Assembly (NCBI GenBank): GCA_947499725.1
Contig: CANMPK010000001.1
Coordinates: forward strand, 496,001-560,000
Length of the DNA: 64,000 nt
Direction of reading: 5' to 3'
Origin: an uncultured Paracoccaceae bacterium
GTDB lineage: Bacteria > Pseudomonadota > Alphaproteobacteria > Rhodobacterales > Rhodobacteraceae
Shown here: positions 52,103-61,627 of the stretch, in pieces
Layout: every line of letters starts with the position of its first letter
Numbering within the stretch: the first letter of the stretch is position 1
The notes under the pieces: model-generated
Told to the model about the DNA's origin: nothing
What the model saw: the letters and a program-made list of their open reading frames with translations, nothing else
The model's database searches: none
Made by a program: the position numbers and the translations under genes

Positions 52103-55100
52103 ATGACAGAGCCTTCTGATCCATCGATCGATCAAACCCCAAACACGCCAGAAGCCCCAAAAGGCAAGCCCGTTCTGAAACGCAAAGGCGTTCGGGCCTG
52201 TTTTTATGCTGTTGGATTTTGCCTGTTGCTGATCGCGGCAGGTGTGGGTGGTCTATATTATGCGGTCGGGCGCACCTTCGAGCTTGGTGATTGGGCAAAA
52301 ACCCGCGCTGCGGCGCAGTTTTCAAATGTGCTGCCAGAAGCGGACGTACATTTTGACAGCCTAAGTATCGAAGTTGAAAAAGAATGGCATCCGCGCATTC
52401 GGCTGGGTCGGGTGATCATCTCGCCGAAAAGTGGCGGGCCAGAGATCGAACTTTCCGAGGTTGAAACCTCATTGTCGTACCGGCGTCTGATCAAACGCGA
52501 AATTGCGCCACGTGACTTCCGCGTCAGCGGGGTGATCCTGCAAATGCGCCGTGAGGCAGACGGTCATATCGGTGTGTCTGTGGGCAGTGGCACAGATACA
52601 CAATCGCAAAACACGGCCTTAAACCAATTGGTCCCGCAAATTGACAATTGGTTGCAACTCCCTCAGTTCGCGCGCCTTCGCACGGTTGATATCGATGCGG
52701 TTACGGTGCGTTTTGAAGATCTGCGTGCAGGCCGCGGCTGGACCGTTGACGGCGGGCAGATGCGCATGTTGCGCCAAGAGGATGCGCTGCGTTTGACATC
52801 GGAATTGGCTTTGCTGGGCGGCCGCGATTACGTGTCTACCTTGGAGGTGGATTATACCAGTCAGATCGGTTCATTGGCCGCGCAACTCGATGTGGCTGTG
52901 ACAGATGTTGCCGCGGATGATATTTCATCACAGTCGCCCGCATTGACTTGGTTGGATATCATCGATGCGCCAATTTCCGGCGCGATGCGCGTAACTGTGG
53001 ATGAAAGCGGTGCGCTTGGTCCTTTAACGGCCGAGCTTGCCGTGGAAAATGGCGTGTTCCAACCGGGGGATGACTTGCGTCCCGTTCCGTTCGAAACGGC
53101 GCGGACGGCGTTCAGCTATACGCCTGAAAGCAATCGGCTCGACTTTGAAGAGCTGTTGCTGAACAGCGCGTGGGGACGTGTTCGCGCTGAAGGTAAGGCA
53201 TTGCTGGATGGCGATAGCGCTGGCTTGCCCGAAGGGCTCGTGGCGCAACTGGAGCTGACAGAACTGTCAGGCAATCCCTTAGGGCTGTTTAACCAAGACG
53301 TTGCTTTTGAGAAAATCCAAACAGATTTCCGCCTGCGCTTTGATCCGTTTGAGATCACCCTTGGTGAAATGTTCGTTCAAGATGAGGCGCAATCCTTGAT
53401 CGTAGATGGCAAGGTCACAGCAACGCAAGACGATTGGATCGTCGCGCTTAACGCGCGCACGCAAGATATGGATGTGCGTCGACTGGTGGCGCTTTGGCCA
53501 GAAAACGCCGCAGAGAAAACCCGCACATGGCTTGATGAGAACCTGCTCGCAGGGCGATTGAAAAACGTGAACTTTGCCTTGCGATCGCAGCCCAAAGAAC
53601 GGCCGGAAATCTATCTGGACTTCAAATTTGAAGAGGCGCAGGTGCGCTATGCCAAGACCTTGCCCGTGATCGAAAAAGGCTGGGGGCAGGCGCAGCTTTT
53701 GGATGATCGCTTTACGGTCGTGGCGCATGGCGGACATGTGTCGCCCATTCAAGGCGGCGAGATTGATATTGCTGGCACGAGCTTTGTCATTCCAAATACG
53801 CGGCAAAAACCAGCGGATGCAGAACTCGCCTTGAGCACCAATAGCACTGTCACCGCAGCTTTGGCCTTGCTCGATTCAGCGCCACTCAACCTGATCAGTA
53901 AAGCAGATCTACCTGTTGATTTGGCGGATGGCCTTGCGCGGGTGGCTGGACGTTTGCGTTTGCCTTTGGTGAAGGGTGTAAAGACCGATCAAATTGTCTT
54001 TGATGGCACGGCCAAAGTCACAGATGTGCGCACCAGCCATTTCACCAAAGACCATGCTTTGTCTGCAAGGGCTTTGGATGTGGAGGTCGACAATGAGGGT
54101 TTGCAAATCGCAGGGGCCGGTTTGATTGGCGCCATCCCCTTTGATGGGGTGTTTACCACAAGGTTTGGGCCGCAAAACGGCGGCAAAAGCCAAGTGCGCG
54201 GGACTGTAGAGTTGGGCGAGCGTTTTGTGGATCAGTTCAATATCGGGCTGCCTCGCCATGTTCTGAGTGGCCGAACAACCGGCAATTTTGCGTTGGACTT
54301 TACAAAAGGCAGCGCGGGCCAATTTGAAGTGACATCAGATCTTAATGGCACATCAATCGGAGTAGATGCGATTGGTTGGCGCAAATCCGCAAACCAAAGT
54401 GGATCAATAAAGGTGGCAGGCCGCCTCACCACACCTATTCAAGTCGAAACTCTCGAGCTTGATACTGCGGGTCTTACGGCCGCTGGAGATATCCAGTTGA
54501 ATGCAGATGGCACTTTGAATGTGGTGCGTTTGTCTTCTGTGCGCGTCGGCAATTGGCTGCGCGGCGCTGCTAATCTGGTCGGGCGTGGCAGTAATACACC
54601 GCGCATTCAGATCACTGGCGGCGCGTTAGATATGCGCAACACCCCGTCAGCAAACGGCGCGGGCCGTGGCGGTGCCTCTTCTGGTGGCAATACGCCGATC
54701 GAGGTTTCGTTGGATCGCCTGACCGTATCCGAAGGGATCCGGCTGACAGGTTTTAAAGGCAAATTTGATACGCTTGGCGGGTTCAACGGCGAGTTCACCA
54801 GTGCAGTGAACGGTGGCGCGCGTATTTCCGGCGTTGTGGTTCCCCAATCAGGTCGCAGCGCCGTGCGCATTCGCTCTGATGACGCAGGCGGTACCCTTCG
54901 CAGTGCTGGCGTTGTCGAGCAAACGCATGGCGGCTCATTGGATCTGACCCTTAATCCTGACGGAGCGCCGGGCAATTATCGAGGGCAATTGGCGGCGCGG
55001 AACATGCGCGTCAAGAATGCGCCTGCTATGGCAGAATTGCTGAACGCCATGAGTGTCGTGGGCTTGCTCGAGCAGCTTGGCGGTGAAGGGATTGCCTTTG

Positions 55101-55465
55101 CCGAAGTGGATGCTCAGTTCAATTTGTCTCCAGATCGGGTTCAGTTGTTGCAAGGCAGTGCTGTTGGGCCATCTATGGGGCTTTCCATGGACGGTATTTA
55201 TGATCTGAAAAACAGCATCTTTGATATGCAAGGCGTGATCTCACCGGTCTACATTTTGAACGTCATTGGCCGCCCAATCGCACGTAAGGGCGAAGGCTTG
55301 ATCGGGTTTAATTACAGCCTGACAGGCTCCTCAGATAATCCCAGTGTGCGCGTGAACCCATTGTCTGTCTTGACGCCCGGCATTTTACGGGACATTTTCC
55401 GCCGCCCGCAGTCGGGAGGCTCAAACGATTCCACGCCAAAGCCTCAACCCGAAAGCGACGATTGA
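52103..55465 (+). CDS. AsmA-like/DUF3971 envelope protein
   Basis: About 1120 residues: one N-terminal membrane helix (about residues 33-56), then a long beta-rich periplasmic region with repeated beta-taco-like strands and an AsmA-like C-terminal domain near 930-1095 ('NAMSVVGLLEQLGGEGIAFAEVDAQF', 'GPSMGLSMDGIYDLKNSIFDMQGVISPVYILNVIGRP'). Such proteins (YhdP/TamB class) are thought to bridge lipids between membranes. The start is uncertain between the ATGs at 52103 and 52076; neither has a good ribosome site. It is 27 bp before queA. Confidence 0.87.
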   Translation: MTEPSDPSIDQTPNTPEAPKGKPVLKRKGVRACFYAVGFCLLLIAAGVGGLYYAVGRTFELGDWAKTRAAAQFSNVLPEADVHFDSLSIEVEKEWHPRIRLGRVIISPKSGGPEIELSEVETSLSYRRLIKREIAPRDFRVSGVILQMRREADGHIGVSVGSGTDTQSQNTALNQLVPQIDNWLQLPQFARLRTVDIDAVTVRFEDLRAGRGWTVDGGQMRMLRQEDALRLTSELALLGGRDYVSTLEVDYTSQIGSLAAQLDVAVTDVAADDISSQSPALTWLDIIDAPISGAMRVTVDESGALGPLTAELAVENGVFQPGDDLRPVPFETARTAFSYTPESNRLDFEELLLNSAWGRVRAEGKALLDGDSAGLPEGLVAQLELTELSGNPLGLFNQDVAFEKIQTDFRLRFDPFEITLGEMFVQDEAQSLIVDGKVTATQDDWIVALNARTQDMDVRRLVALWPENAAEKTRTWLDENLLAGRLKNVNFALRSQPKERPEIYLDFKFEEAQVRYAKTLPVIEKGWGQAQLLDDRFTVVAHGGHVSPIQGGEIDIAGTSFVIPNTRQKPADAELALSTNSTVTAALALLDSAPLNLISKADLPVDLADGLARVAGRLRLPLVKGVKTDQIVFDGTAKVTDVRTSHFTKDHALSARALDVEVDNEGLQIAGAGLIGAIPFDGVFTTRFGPQNGGKSQVRGTVELGERFVDQFNIGLPRHVLSGRTTGNFALDFTKGSAGQFEVTSDLNGTSIGVDAIGWRKSANQSGSIKVAGRLTTPIQVETLELDTAGLTAAGDIQLNADGTLNVVRLSSVRVGNWLRGAANLVGRGSNTPRIQITGGALDMRNTPSANGAGRGGASSGGNTPIEVSLDRLTVSEGIRLTGFKGKFDTLGGFNGEFTSAVNGGARISGVVVPQSGRSAVRIRSDDAGGTLRSAGVVEQTHGGSLDLTLNPDGAPGNYRGQLAARNMRVKNAPAMAELLNAMSVVGLLEQLGGEGIAFAEVDAQFNLSPDRVQLLQGSAVGPSMGLSMDGIYDLKNSIFDMQGVISPVYILNVIGRPIARKGEGLIGFNYSLTGSSDNPSVRVNPLSVLTPGILRDIFRRPQSGGSNDSTPKPQPESDD

Positions 55466-55491
55466 TCTAACCAAGAGAGTTTGGGACCAAG

Positions 55492-56538
55492 ATGCAGCTT
55501 TCGGATTTTGACTTTGATCTGCCAGAGGCGCTGATCGCCACGCGCCCCGCCAACCCGCGCACCTCTGCGCGCCTGTTGGTGGCAACGCCGGATCAGATCA
55601 CGGATGCGCATGTGTTCGATCTTGTGGACTATTTTCAAGCAGGTGATCGCCTTGTTTTGAACGATACCAAAGTGATCCCAGCACGTTTGACTGGCTATCG
55701 CACACGCCAATCCGCGCAGGGCGAAACGCAAGCCAAGATCGAAGTGACTTTGCTGGACCCGAAGGCAGAAGGCCAATGGACCGCTTTGATCAAGCCTCTT
55801 AAAAAGATTAAAGAAGGCGAAGACATTGTTTTTGCCGAAGGGTTCTCTGCCAAGTTGATCGAGAAATCTGAAGGTCAGGCTTTGGTCGCGTTTAACGCCA
55901 CAGGCGAAGATTTTGAAAAGGCCTTGAACCAAGCGGGCGCGATGCCTTTGCCGCCTTACATTGCAGCCAAACGCGCGGCGGACGAACAAGACAAGACCGA
56001 TTACCAAACTGTGTTTGCCAAACATTCTGGCGCGGTTGCTGCACCAACCGCGTCTTTGCATTTTGACGATGACCTCTTGGAGAAGCTCAAAGCCAAGGGC
56101 GTGACATTTTCATATGTCACCTTGCACGTCGGGGCGGGCACTTTCCTGCCCGTAAAGGTGGATGATGTGCGCAGCCACAAGATGCACGCTGAATGGGGCC
56201 GCGTGAGCGCGGAAGCCGCTGCAGAAATCATAGCCACCAAATCCGAGGGTGGGCGGGTGATCCCTGTTGGCACGACTGCGCTTCGCTTGATTGAAAGCGC
56301 TGCGCGAGATGGGCAGATCGCGGCTTGGGAAGGGGAAACAGATATCTTCATCTATCCCGGCTTTACCTTCCATGCGGCAGACGCGTTGATGACCAATTTT
56401 CACCTGCCAAAATCGACTCTTATGATGCTGGTGTCCGCCTTGATGGGACAAGAACGTGTCAGGCAGATTTACGATCATGCGCTGCAAGAAGAATATCGTT
56501 TCTTCTCGTATGGGGACTCCTCGCTGCTGATCCCCTGA
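55492..56538 (+). CDS. queA: S-adenosylmethionine:tRNA ribosyltransferase-isomerase
   Basis: 348-residue QueA: '[18 protein letters not shown]', '[17 protein letters not shown]', '[17 protein letters not shown]', '[18 protein letters not shown]' and '[19 protein letters not shown]'. It forms the epoxyqueuosine precursor at tRNA position 34. No queuosine gene partner is adjacent. Confidence 0.96.
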   Translation: MQLSDFDFDLPEALIATRPANPRTSARLLVATPDQITDAHVFDLVDYFQAGDRLVLNDTKVIPARLTGYRTRQSAQGETQAKIEVTLLDPKAEGQWTALIKPLKKIKEGEDIVFAEGFSAKLIEKSEGQALVAFNATGEDFEKALNQAGAMPLPPYIAAKRAADEQDKTDYQTVFAKHSGAVAAPTASLHFDDDLLEKLKAKGVTFSYVTLHVGAGTFLPVKVDDVRSHKMHAEWGRVSAEAAAEIIATKSEGGRVIPVGTTALRLIESAARDGQIAAWEGETDIFIYPGFTFHAADALMTNFHLPKSTLMMLVSALMGQERVRQIYDHALQEEYRFFSYGDSSLLIP

Positions 56539-56702
56539 ACCACGCTGGCAAGTTGTTGCATGTTAGCGTCCAAACCTTTGCAAATATGGGTTTTTGCGAG
56601 TTTGGTGACGGTTTTGTAGCAATAAATGACTTCCCCTTACGTAGCGTCGGGCGTAGCGTCGATGGATACTCAAAAAGAGTTCCACAAAGGAATGCGGGGA
56701 AA

Positions 56703-57284
56703 ATGTTAGGACCGGAAGACGTACTCAAATTCTGGCTCGATGAGGTGAAACCACAGCAATGGTATATCGCATCAGACGCGCTGGATGCTCAGATCAAAGA
56801 ACGATTTGAGGCCACTTGGAATGAAGCCATGAATGGCGGGCTAGGGCAGTGGTTGACCTATGCCAGCGGATCTTTGGCCTATGTCATTCTGACAGACCAG
56901 TTTTCGCGCAATATGTTTCGGGACGAAGGTAAATCTTTCTCTTCGGATCGGCGGGCTTTGGCGGCGACGAAGTCTGCGATCAATCACAAATGGGATACGC
57001 GCATCGATGAACCTGCGCGCATGTTCTTTTACATGCCCTTGATGCATTCTGAGAACCTTTGCGATCAGGAACGCTGCGTGCGTTTGATCAAAGAACGCAT
57101 CACGCAGAATGGCGAAAGCCAATTGCTGCATGCGCGGGCTCATCGTGAGGTGATCCGCTTGTATGGTCGTTTCCCAACGCGCAACGCAGCTTTGGAGCGG
57201 CGTAACCGCAAAGATGAGACTGCTTATCTTGAGGCAGGCGGTTATGGTGAGATCGTACGCCAGTTTACCGCAAAGGCAGCTTAA
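56703..57284 (+). CDS. DUF924 family protein
   Basis: 193-residue helical protein of the DUF924 family ('EDVLKFWLDEVKPQQWYIAS', 'AYVILTDQFSRNMFRDEGKSFSSDRRAL', 'MFFYMPLMHSENLCDQERCVRL', 'HREVIRLYGRFPTRNAALER'). The fold resembles TPR-like helical bundles; its function is unknown. I use the ATG at 56703 after GGGGA; the upstream in-frame sequence overlaps queA and is not coding. Confidence 0.88.
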   Translation: MLGPEDVLKFWLDEVKPQQWYIASDALDAQIKERFEATWNEAMNGGLGQWLTYASGSLAYVILTDQFSRNMFRDEGKSFSSDRRALAATKSAINHKWDTRIDEPARMFFYMPLMHSENLCDQERCVRLIKERITQNGESQLLHARAHREVIRLYGRFPTRNAALERRNRKDETAYLEAGGYGEIVRQFTAKAA

Positions 57285-57311
57285 ACTGCCCAAAGTTGGT
57301 TTTTGAAAAAG

Positions 57312-57344
57312 AGGATTCCCACGTTTTGCGTTGGAATCCTTTTC
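57312..57344 (+). terminator. Intrinsic terminator after the DUF924 gene
   Basis: AGGATTCC (57312-57319) pairs with GGAATCCT (57333-57340), with three more pairs inside, followed by TTTC and a further T-run. Confidence 0.8.
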
Positions 57345-57436
57345 TTTTTGCCGCTGAGCGCGCATTGCAGCAAAAACGCATTTGCACTTTCGCTCAGTCC
57401 TCGTAAGGTCAGGCTAACCAGCCAACGGAGGGGACT

Positions 57437-58831
57437 ATGGCAGCCAAATCCTTTGATATGATTGTGATCGGTGCAGGGCCGGGAGGCTATGTTGCAGCCA
57501 TTCGTGGTGCGCAGCTTGGCTTGAAAGTGGCCATCATCGAACGCGAGCATATGGGCGGTATCTGCCTAAATTGGGGCTGTATCCCTACCAAAGCTCTGTT
57601 GCGCTCTTCTGAAGTGTTTCATTTGATGAACCATGCGAAGGACTATGGTCTGAGCGCAGACAATATCTCTTATGATCTGGATGCGGTGGTGAAACGCTCT
57701 CGTGGCGTGGCCAAACAGCTGAACAGCGGCATCGGTCATTTGATGAAGAAGAACAAAGTGACCACCTTTATGGGCGAAGCAAGCTTGCCTGCCAAAGGGC
57801 AAGTGTCTGTAAAAACAGACAAAGGCACCGAGGTTCTGACATCTAAACATATCGTCGTTGCCACTGGCGCGCGCGCGCGGGAATTGCCTGGGCTTGAGGC
57901 GGATGGCGATTTGGTTTGGACATACAAACACGCGCTGCAACCGGTGCGTATGCCGAAGAAACTGTTGGTGATTGGCTCTGGCGCGATTGGGATTGAATTT
58001 GCCAGCTTCTACAACACGCTGGGCGCGGATACGACGGTGGTGGAAGTGATGGATCGCGTTCTTCCCGTGGAAGACGCTGAGATTTCCGCTTTTGCTAAGA
58101 AAGCCTTTGTGAAGCAGGGCATGACCATCATGGAGAAGGCGATGGTCAAGCAGTTGGATCGCGGCAAAGGCAAGGTAACGGCCCATATCGAAACCGGCGG
58201 TAAGGTTGAAAAACAAGAGTTTGATACAGTGATTTCCGCGGTTGGTATCGTGGGGAATGTCGAAGGTTTGGGCCTTGAAAAATTGGGTGTTCAGATCGAT
58301 CGCACCCATGTTGTGACGGATGAATATTGCCGTACGGCTGTTGAAGGCGTTTATGCGATTGGCGATATCGCCGGCGCGCCTTGGTTGGCGCATAAAGCCA
58401 GCCATGAAGGCGTGATGATCGCGGAATTGATCGCAGGCCAAAAACCGCATCCTGTGAAGCCGGACAGCATTGCAGGCTGTACTTACTGCCATCCGCAAGT
58501 CGCCTCTGTTGGCATGAGCGAAGCCAAGGCCAAAGAAGCGGGCTACGACATCAAAGTCGGTCGTTTTCCCTTTGTGGGCAACGGCAAGGCCATCGCTTTG
58601 GGGGAACCTGAAGGGCTTGTGAAAACCGTGTTTGACGCTAAAACAGGTGAGCTTTTGGGCGCGCATATGGTGGGCGCAGAAGTGACTGAAATGATCCAAG
58701 GCTATGTGGTCGGACGCACCTTGGAAACCACTGAGGCAGAGCTCATGGAGACGGTCTTCCCGCATCCAACGCTCAGCGAAATGATGCACGAAAGCGTGCT
58801 GGATGCCTTTGATCGGGCCATCCATATATAA
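57437..58831 (+). CDS. lpdA: Dihydrolipoyl dehydrogenase (E3)
   Basis: 464-residue FAD flavoprotein. GAGPGG is at 12-17, the redox pair GGICLNWGCIPT gives Cys43 and Cys48, and the C-terminal 'HPTLSEMMHESV' carries the catalytic His. It reoxidises dihydrolipoamide for PDH and other 2-oxo acid complexes. In this window it is about 18 kb from pdhABC, so it likely serves several complexes or the PDH at a distance. GGAGGGG precedes the ATG. Confidence 0.96.
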   Translation: MAAKSFDMIVIGAGPGGYVAAIRGAQLGLKVAIIEREHMGGICLNWGCIPTKALLRSSEVFHLMNHAKDYGLSADNISYDLDAVVKRSRGVAKQLNSGIGHLMKKNKVTTFMGEASLPAKGQVSVKTDKGTEVLTSKHIVVATGARARELPGLEADGDLVWTYKHALQPVRMPKKLLVIGSGAIGIEFASFYNTLGADTTVVEVMDRVLPVEDAEISAFAKKAFVKQGMTIMEKAMVKQLDRGKGKVTAHIETGGKVEKQEFDTVISAVGIVGNVEGLGLEKLGVQIDRTHVVTDEYCRTAVEGVYAIGDIAGAPWLAHKASHEGVMIAELIAGQKPHPVKPDSIAGCTYCHPQVASVGMSEAKAKEAGYDIKVGRFPFVGNGKAIALGEPEGLVKTVFDAKTGELLGAHMVGAEVTEMIQGYVVGRTLETTEAELMETVFPHPTLSEMMHESVLDAFDRAIHI

Positions 58832-58849
58832 CAAAAAAGAGCAAACCGA

Positions 58850-59410
58850 ATGGCCAGTCTTAACCGAATGATGATGAACCGCCGCAGCCGTAAAATGCTG
58901 AAGGACATTGGCGTTTCTGATATGGATGTTGCTGAAATTTCAGGGGTTTGGGGCAAGAACCTGAATGCGAAGTCCTATGTGAATTATCGCTATCCCGGGA
59001 TCGATATTTGCGAAGGTCCAGTGAAATATGAAGATGGTGAGATCCTGACCTATGATCTGATTTTGGCCAGCCAAGTTTGGTCCCATTTGGATCGCCCGTA
59101 TTTGGCGCTGAAACACGTTCAGGAAATGCTGCGTCCGGGCGGCTATTTCTGGCTGTCTGTGCCGTTTTTCATGCCGCATAATCCGTCGCCAGTGGATTGT
59201 TCGCGCTGGAATGCGCGGGGGTTGAAGAACCTGTTGATCGAAGGTGGTTTTCCAGAAGAAAACATCCAAGCGGCGCAGTGGGGGAACCGTGCTGCGGGGC
59301 ATCGCAACATGGAAGATCAGTGGCCGCCGGAGCACAACGAAGAGACGGATGATCTGGACAATGATCAGAACTTCCCGATCATTGCTTGGGCTTTGGCGCG
59401 GAAAGGCTAA
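58850..59410 (+). CDS. Class I SAM-dependent methyltransferase-like protein
   Basis: 186-residue protein. The C-terminal half has the methyltransferase pattern 'YDLILASQVWSHLDRPYLALKHVQEMLRPGGYFWLSVPFF', typical of motifs II-III of class I enzymes; the glycine-rich SAM loop is poorly preserved near the N-terminus. It follows lpdA by 18 bp. Substrate unknown. A degenerate or non-catalytic member cannot be ruled out. Confidence 0.72.
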   Translation: MASLNRMMMNRRSRKMLKDIGVSDMDVAEISGVWGKNLNAKSYVNYRYPGIDICEGPVKYEDGEILTYDLILASQVWSHLDRPYLALKHVQEMLRPGGYFWLSVPFFMPHNPSPVDCSRWNARGLKNLLIEGGFPEENIQAAQWGNRAAGHRNMEDQWPPEHNEETDDLDNDQNFPIIAWALARKG

Positions 59411-59481
59411 GACGTTTCGCGACGAAACCGTTGCGCGTTTTGCGGACCTGCGTTTGGATACCTAACCATTTGTTAAAGGTG

Positions 59482-59520
59482 ACAATTGGTACATTTCGAC
59501 CCTCGAAATGTACATTTGAG
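59482..59520. repeat. Perfect palindrome related to the 47-bp repeat
   Basis: GTACATTTCGA (59489-59499) and TCGAAATGTAC (59503-59513) form a perfect 11-bp inverted repeat with a CCC loop. The arm shares GTACATTTCG with copy B of the 47-bp repeat and AATTG just upstream with copy A, and CGAAATG..ACATT downstream resembles copy B. It may be a shortened family member. Confidence 0.5.
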
Positions 59521-59544
59521 TCGTTGGGCAATTTGGGAAGAGAA

Positions 59545-59563
59545 GGTGGGCTGGAAGCCCACC
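59545..59563. repeat. REP-like hairpin
   Basis: GGTGGGCT-GGA-AGCCCACC is a perfect 8-bp hairpin followed by CTACG. From memory, hairpins of this GTGGGCT type recur between genes in many Rhodobacteraceae. No T-run. Confidence 0.5.
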
Positions 59564-59688
59564 CTACGTTTTCCGTTTTGCCGCTCTTGTTAGGGTGCGC
59601 GGTCCATCGTTTGTCTTCAATCTTTACTGCCCATTTCATAGACCGGTGCGGTCTCTTTTAATCGCACTTTTGATCCTTGGAGAGCGAG

Positions 59689-60159
59689 ATGAGCCAGCTT
59701 TCAAAAAGCACGATTGTACGAGACGTTGCCGCTGCAGATGTGCCACAGCTTTTGACCATGATTCAGGCGCTGGCTCGGTTCCATGAAGATACGCCACAAA
59801 TTACCGAAGAGGCGCTTCATCGGGATGTGTTTGGTGCGTCGCCTTGGATTCATGTGCTTGTGGCCGAAGCCAATGAGCGCCTGCTCGGATATGCTGCGCT
59901 GTGCCCTTTGATGCAGTTGCAAAACGGTAAGCGGGGTCTGGATTTACATCATCTTTATGTTGAGGCAGAGGCGCGTGGTGCAGGTATTGGGCGCGCTTTG
60001 ATTGCAGCCTCAATCGAGAAAGCACGTATGCTGTCTTGTGCCTATGTGTCTGTCAGCACAGATGCGGATAATAGCAAGGCGGCAAACGTCTATTTGACCT
60101 GTGGATTTGAGGAAAGACAGAGTCAGGGGCGCCGGTTTCGTCTAGACCTTGGCCATTAA
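59689..60159 (+). CDS. GNAT-family N-acetyltransferase
   Basis: 156-residue GNAT protein: 'IVRDVAAADVPQLLTMIQALARFHED' at the start resembles diamine/aminoglycoside-type acetyltransferases, 'LHHLYVEAEARGAGIGRALIAASIEKA' is the acetyl-CoA motif, and 'KAANVYLTCGFEERQ' the C-terminal motif. The ATG at 59689 follows GGAGAG. Substrate unknown. Confidence 0.86.
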   Translation: MSQLSKSTIVRDVAAADVPQLLTMIQALARFHEDTPQITEEALHRDVFGASPWIHVLVAEANERLLGYAALCPLMQLQNGKRGLDLHHLYVEAEARGAGIGRALIAASIEKARMLSCAYVSVSTDADNSKAANVYLTCGFEERQSQGRRFRLDLGH

Positions 60160-60228
60160 ACAGATGTCGTTTTGCCTGATGCTTGGGTTCGCGTTGCAGG
60201 CAAAACATTTGTCCATCAGATCTACTTT

Positions 60229-60600
60229 TTACAGAACATAGCTGCACAGCCCCAGAATGCCGATGCAGGTGAACAGTGGCATTGGGGGGAATTTGAATGG
60301 GTTTAATCCTGAACGTATGGCAACGAAGCCAGCCGTGAGAGCAAGCGCGAGGGCCAGTAGGGCATTAAAGAGCACCAGATCCCCGATCCCGCTTTCAAAC
60401 CCCATTCCGAACCCTGCGGTCATGAAGAGCATCAAGGTGCTATTGGCCTTCCATGAAAAGGTTAGCGTGTGGCGTGGGTCTTCGGGGAGGGTGGTGTCGT
60501 CTAAGATGGGGGCTGCGTTTTGTTTGGTGCCGATGGTCACGTGGGTGATCAAGGCAAGCAGGGTGATCGCGGTTGCGAGGCCAAGGCAAATGAGTTGCAT
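60229..60600 (-). CDS. Small four-helix membrane protein
   Basis: 123-residue protein with four predicted membrane helices (about 2-24, 52-72, 74-96, 107-122). It resembles small DUF-type inner membrane proteins, but I do not recognise the family with certainty. It is divergent from the LysR gene at 60697 (96 bp between starts), the typical layout of a LysR regulator and its target. Confidence 0.75.
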   Translation of the reverse strand: MQLICLGLATAITLLALITHVTIGTKQNAAPILDDTTLPEDPRHTLTFSWKANSTLMLFMTAGFGMGFESGIGDLVLFNALLALALALTAGFVAIRSGLNPFKFPPMPLFTCIGILGLCSYVL

Positions 60601-60696
60601 GGGTTTTCCTTTCTAAAGATACCTTGCCATAGCTAACGGGGCTGATGTGTTGCGGTTAGTTGCAAAAGTCGAAGTATCAGTGCAGTCTTTGCAACT

Positions 60697-61578
60697 ATGT
60701 TGGAATGGAATGATTACCCCGTTGTTTTGGCGATCGCGCGGGCGAAAAGCCTGTATCGTGCGGCGCTGAAATTGGATGTGGCTGTGTCGACGGTGATGCG
60801 TCGGCTTGAGCAGATTGAAGCCCGTGCAGGTTTGCCTTTGTTTCAGAAAACGGAGGCAGGATATGTGCCAACCTCCGTTGGGCAGGCTGTGATCTTAAAG
60901 GCAGAAGACATTGAACGGATCGCCGATGCTGCCAATGCCAGTTTAGAGGCTGAACGCAGCCGGTTGCGGCACAAGATCCGCATCAGTTCGAGCGAGGTCA
61001 TCGCGCCATTCTTTGTGTCTTGGCACTTACCTGCTTTGCGTGTGGTCTGTCCGGAGCATGAGATTTCGTTGACGGTGACAGATCAAAGCCCAAGTAAGGT
61101 CTTTGACTCTTTTGATATCTCTCTTTGGCCCTCTACGCCGTCTAACGAAGACCTGTTTGGCCGCAAACTGACGGATCTGAGATGGGCTTTGTATGGTTCT
61201 GAGGCCAGTGCTTTGAAGGCGCGCGGCGCGCAAGGGGATCATCCAAGAGCGGTGCGGTTCTTTGGGCGAGACGGGGCGGAGAAGGTCACGCCGCACGGCG
61301 ATCAGGAGGAAGCGGGTTCGCTCGGGGCCGTTTCGACCAATGCGCTGGTGTCCGCCGCCGCGATTGCCGCGCGCGGGGATATGCCTGCCTATTTGCCGTG
61401 TATCTTGGGCGCGCGTTGGCCGGGGTTGCAGCCTTTGGGGGCAGCTTATGAGACAGAGATTGGAGAGTTGTGGGCGATCTATCGGAAAGCAGATCGTAAG
61501 GCTCCGCATATTCGTGCGGTTGTCGATGCGCTGTTGGCGGCGGCGCAGGCCGATCGGGATTTGTTCTTAGGTCACTAA
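60697..61578 (+). CDS. LysR-family transcriptional regulator
   Basis: 293-residue LysR regulator; the HTH is residues 5-60 ('YPVVLAIARAKSLYRAALKLDVAVSTVMRRLEQIEARAGLPLFQK'). The divergent membrane protein gene is the probable target. Binding-site candidates in the 96-bp gap were not resolved. A hairpin terminator follows. Confidence 0.88.
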   Translation: MLEWNDYPVVLAIARAKSLYRAALKLDVAVSTVMRRLEQIEARAGLPLFQKTEAGYVPTSVGQAVILKAEDIERIADAANASLEAERSRLRHKIRISSSEVIAPFFVSWHLPALRVVCPEHEISLTVTDQSPSKVFDSFDISLWPSTPSNEDLFGRKLTDLRWALYGSEASALKARGAQGDHPRAVRFFGRDGAEKVTPHGDQEEAGSLGAVSTNALVSAAAIAARGDMPAYLPCILGARWPGLQPLGAAYETEIGELWAIYRKADRKAPHIRAVVDALLAAAQADRDLFLGH

Positions 61579-61579
61579 C

Positions 61580-61612
61580 GCGCACAAGGGGCAGGGATTG
61601 CCCTTTGTGCGC
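61580..61612. terminator. Bidirectional hairpin, lysR / pyrE
   Basis: GCGCACAAGGGGCA (61580-61593) pairs with TGCCCTTTGTGCGC (61599-61612), 14 bp with one G-T pair and a 5-nt loop, between converging genes. TATTTT follows on the plus strand. Confidence 0.87.
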
Positions 61613-61627
61613 TGTATTTTGTGGGGT

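Noticed and set aside
57566-58834. 422-codon minus-strand frame across lpdA
   Set aside because: Antisense shadow of an unmistakable dihydrolipoyl dehydrogenase.
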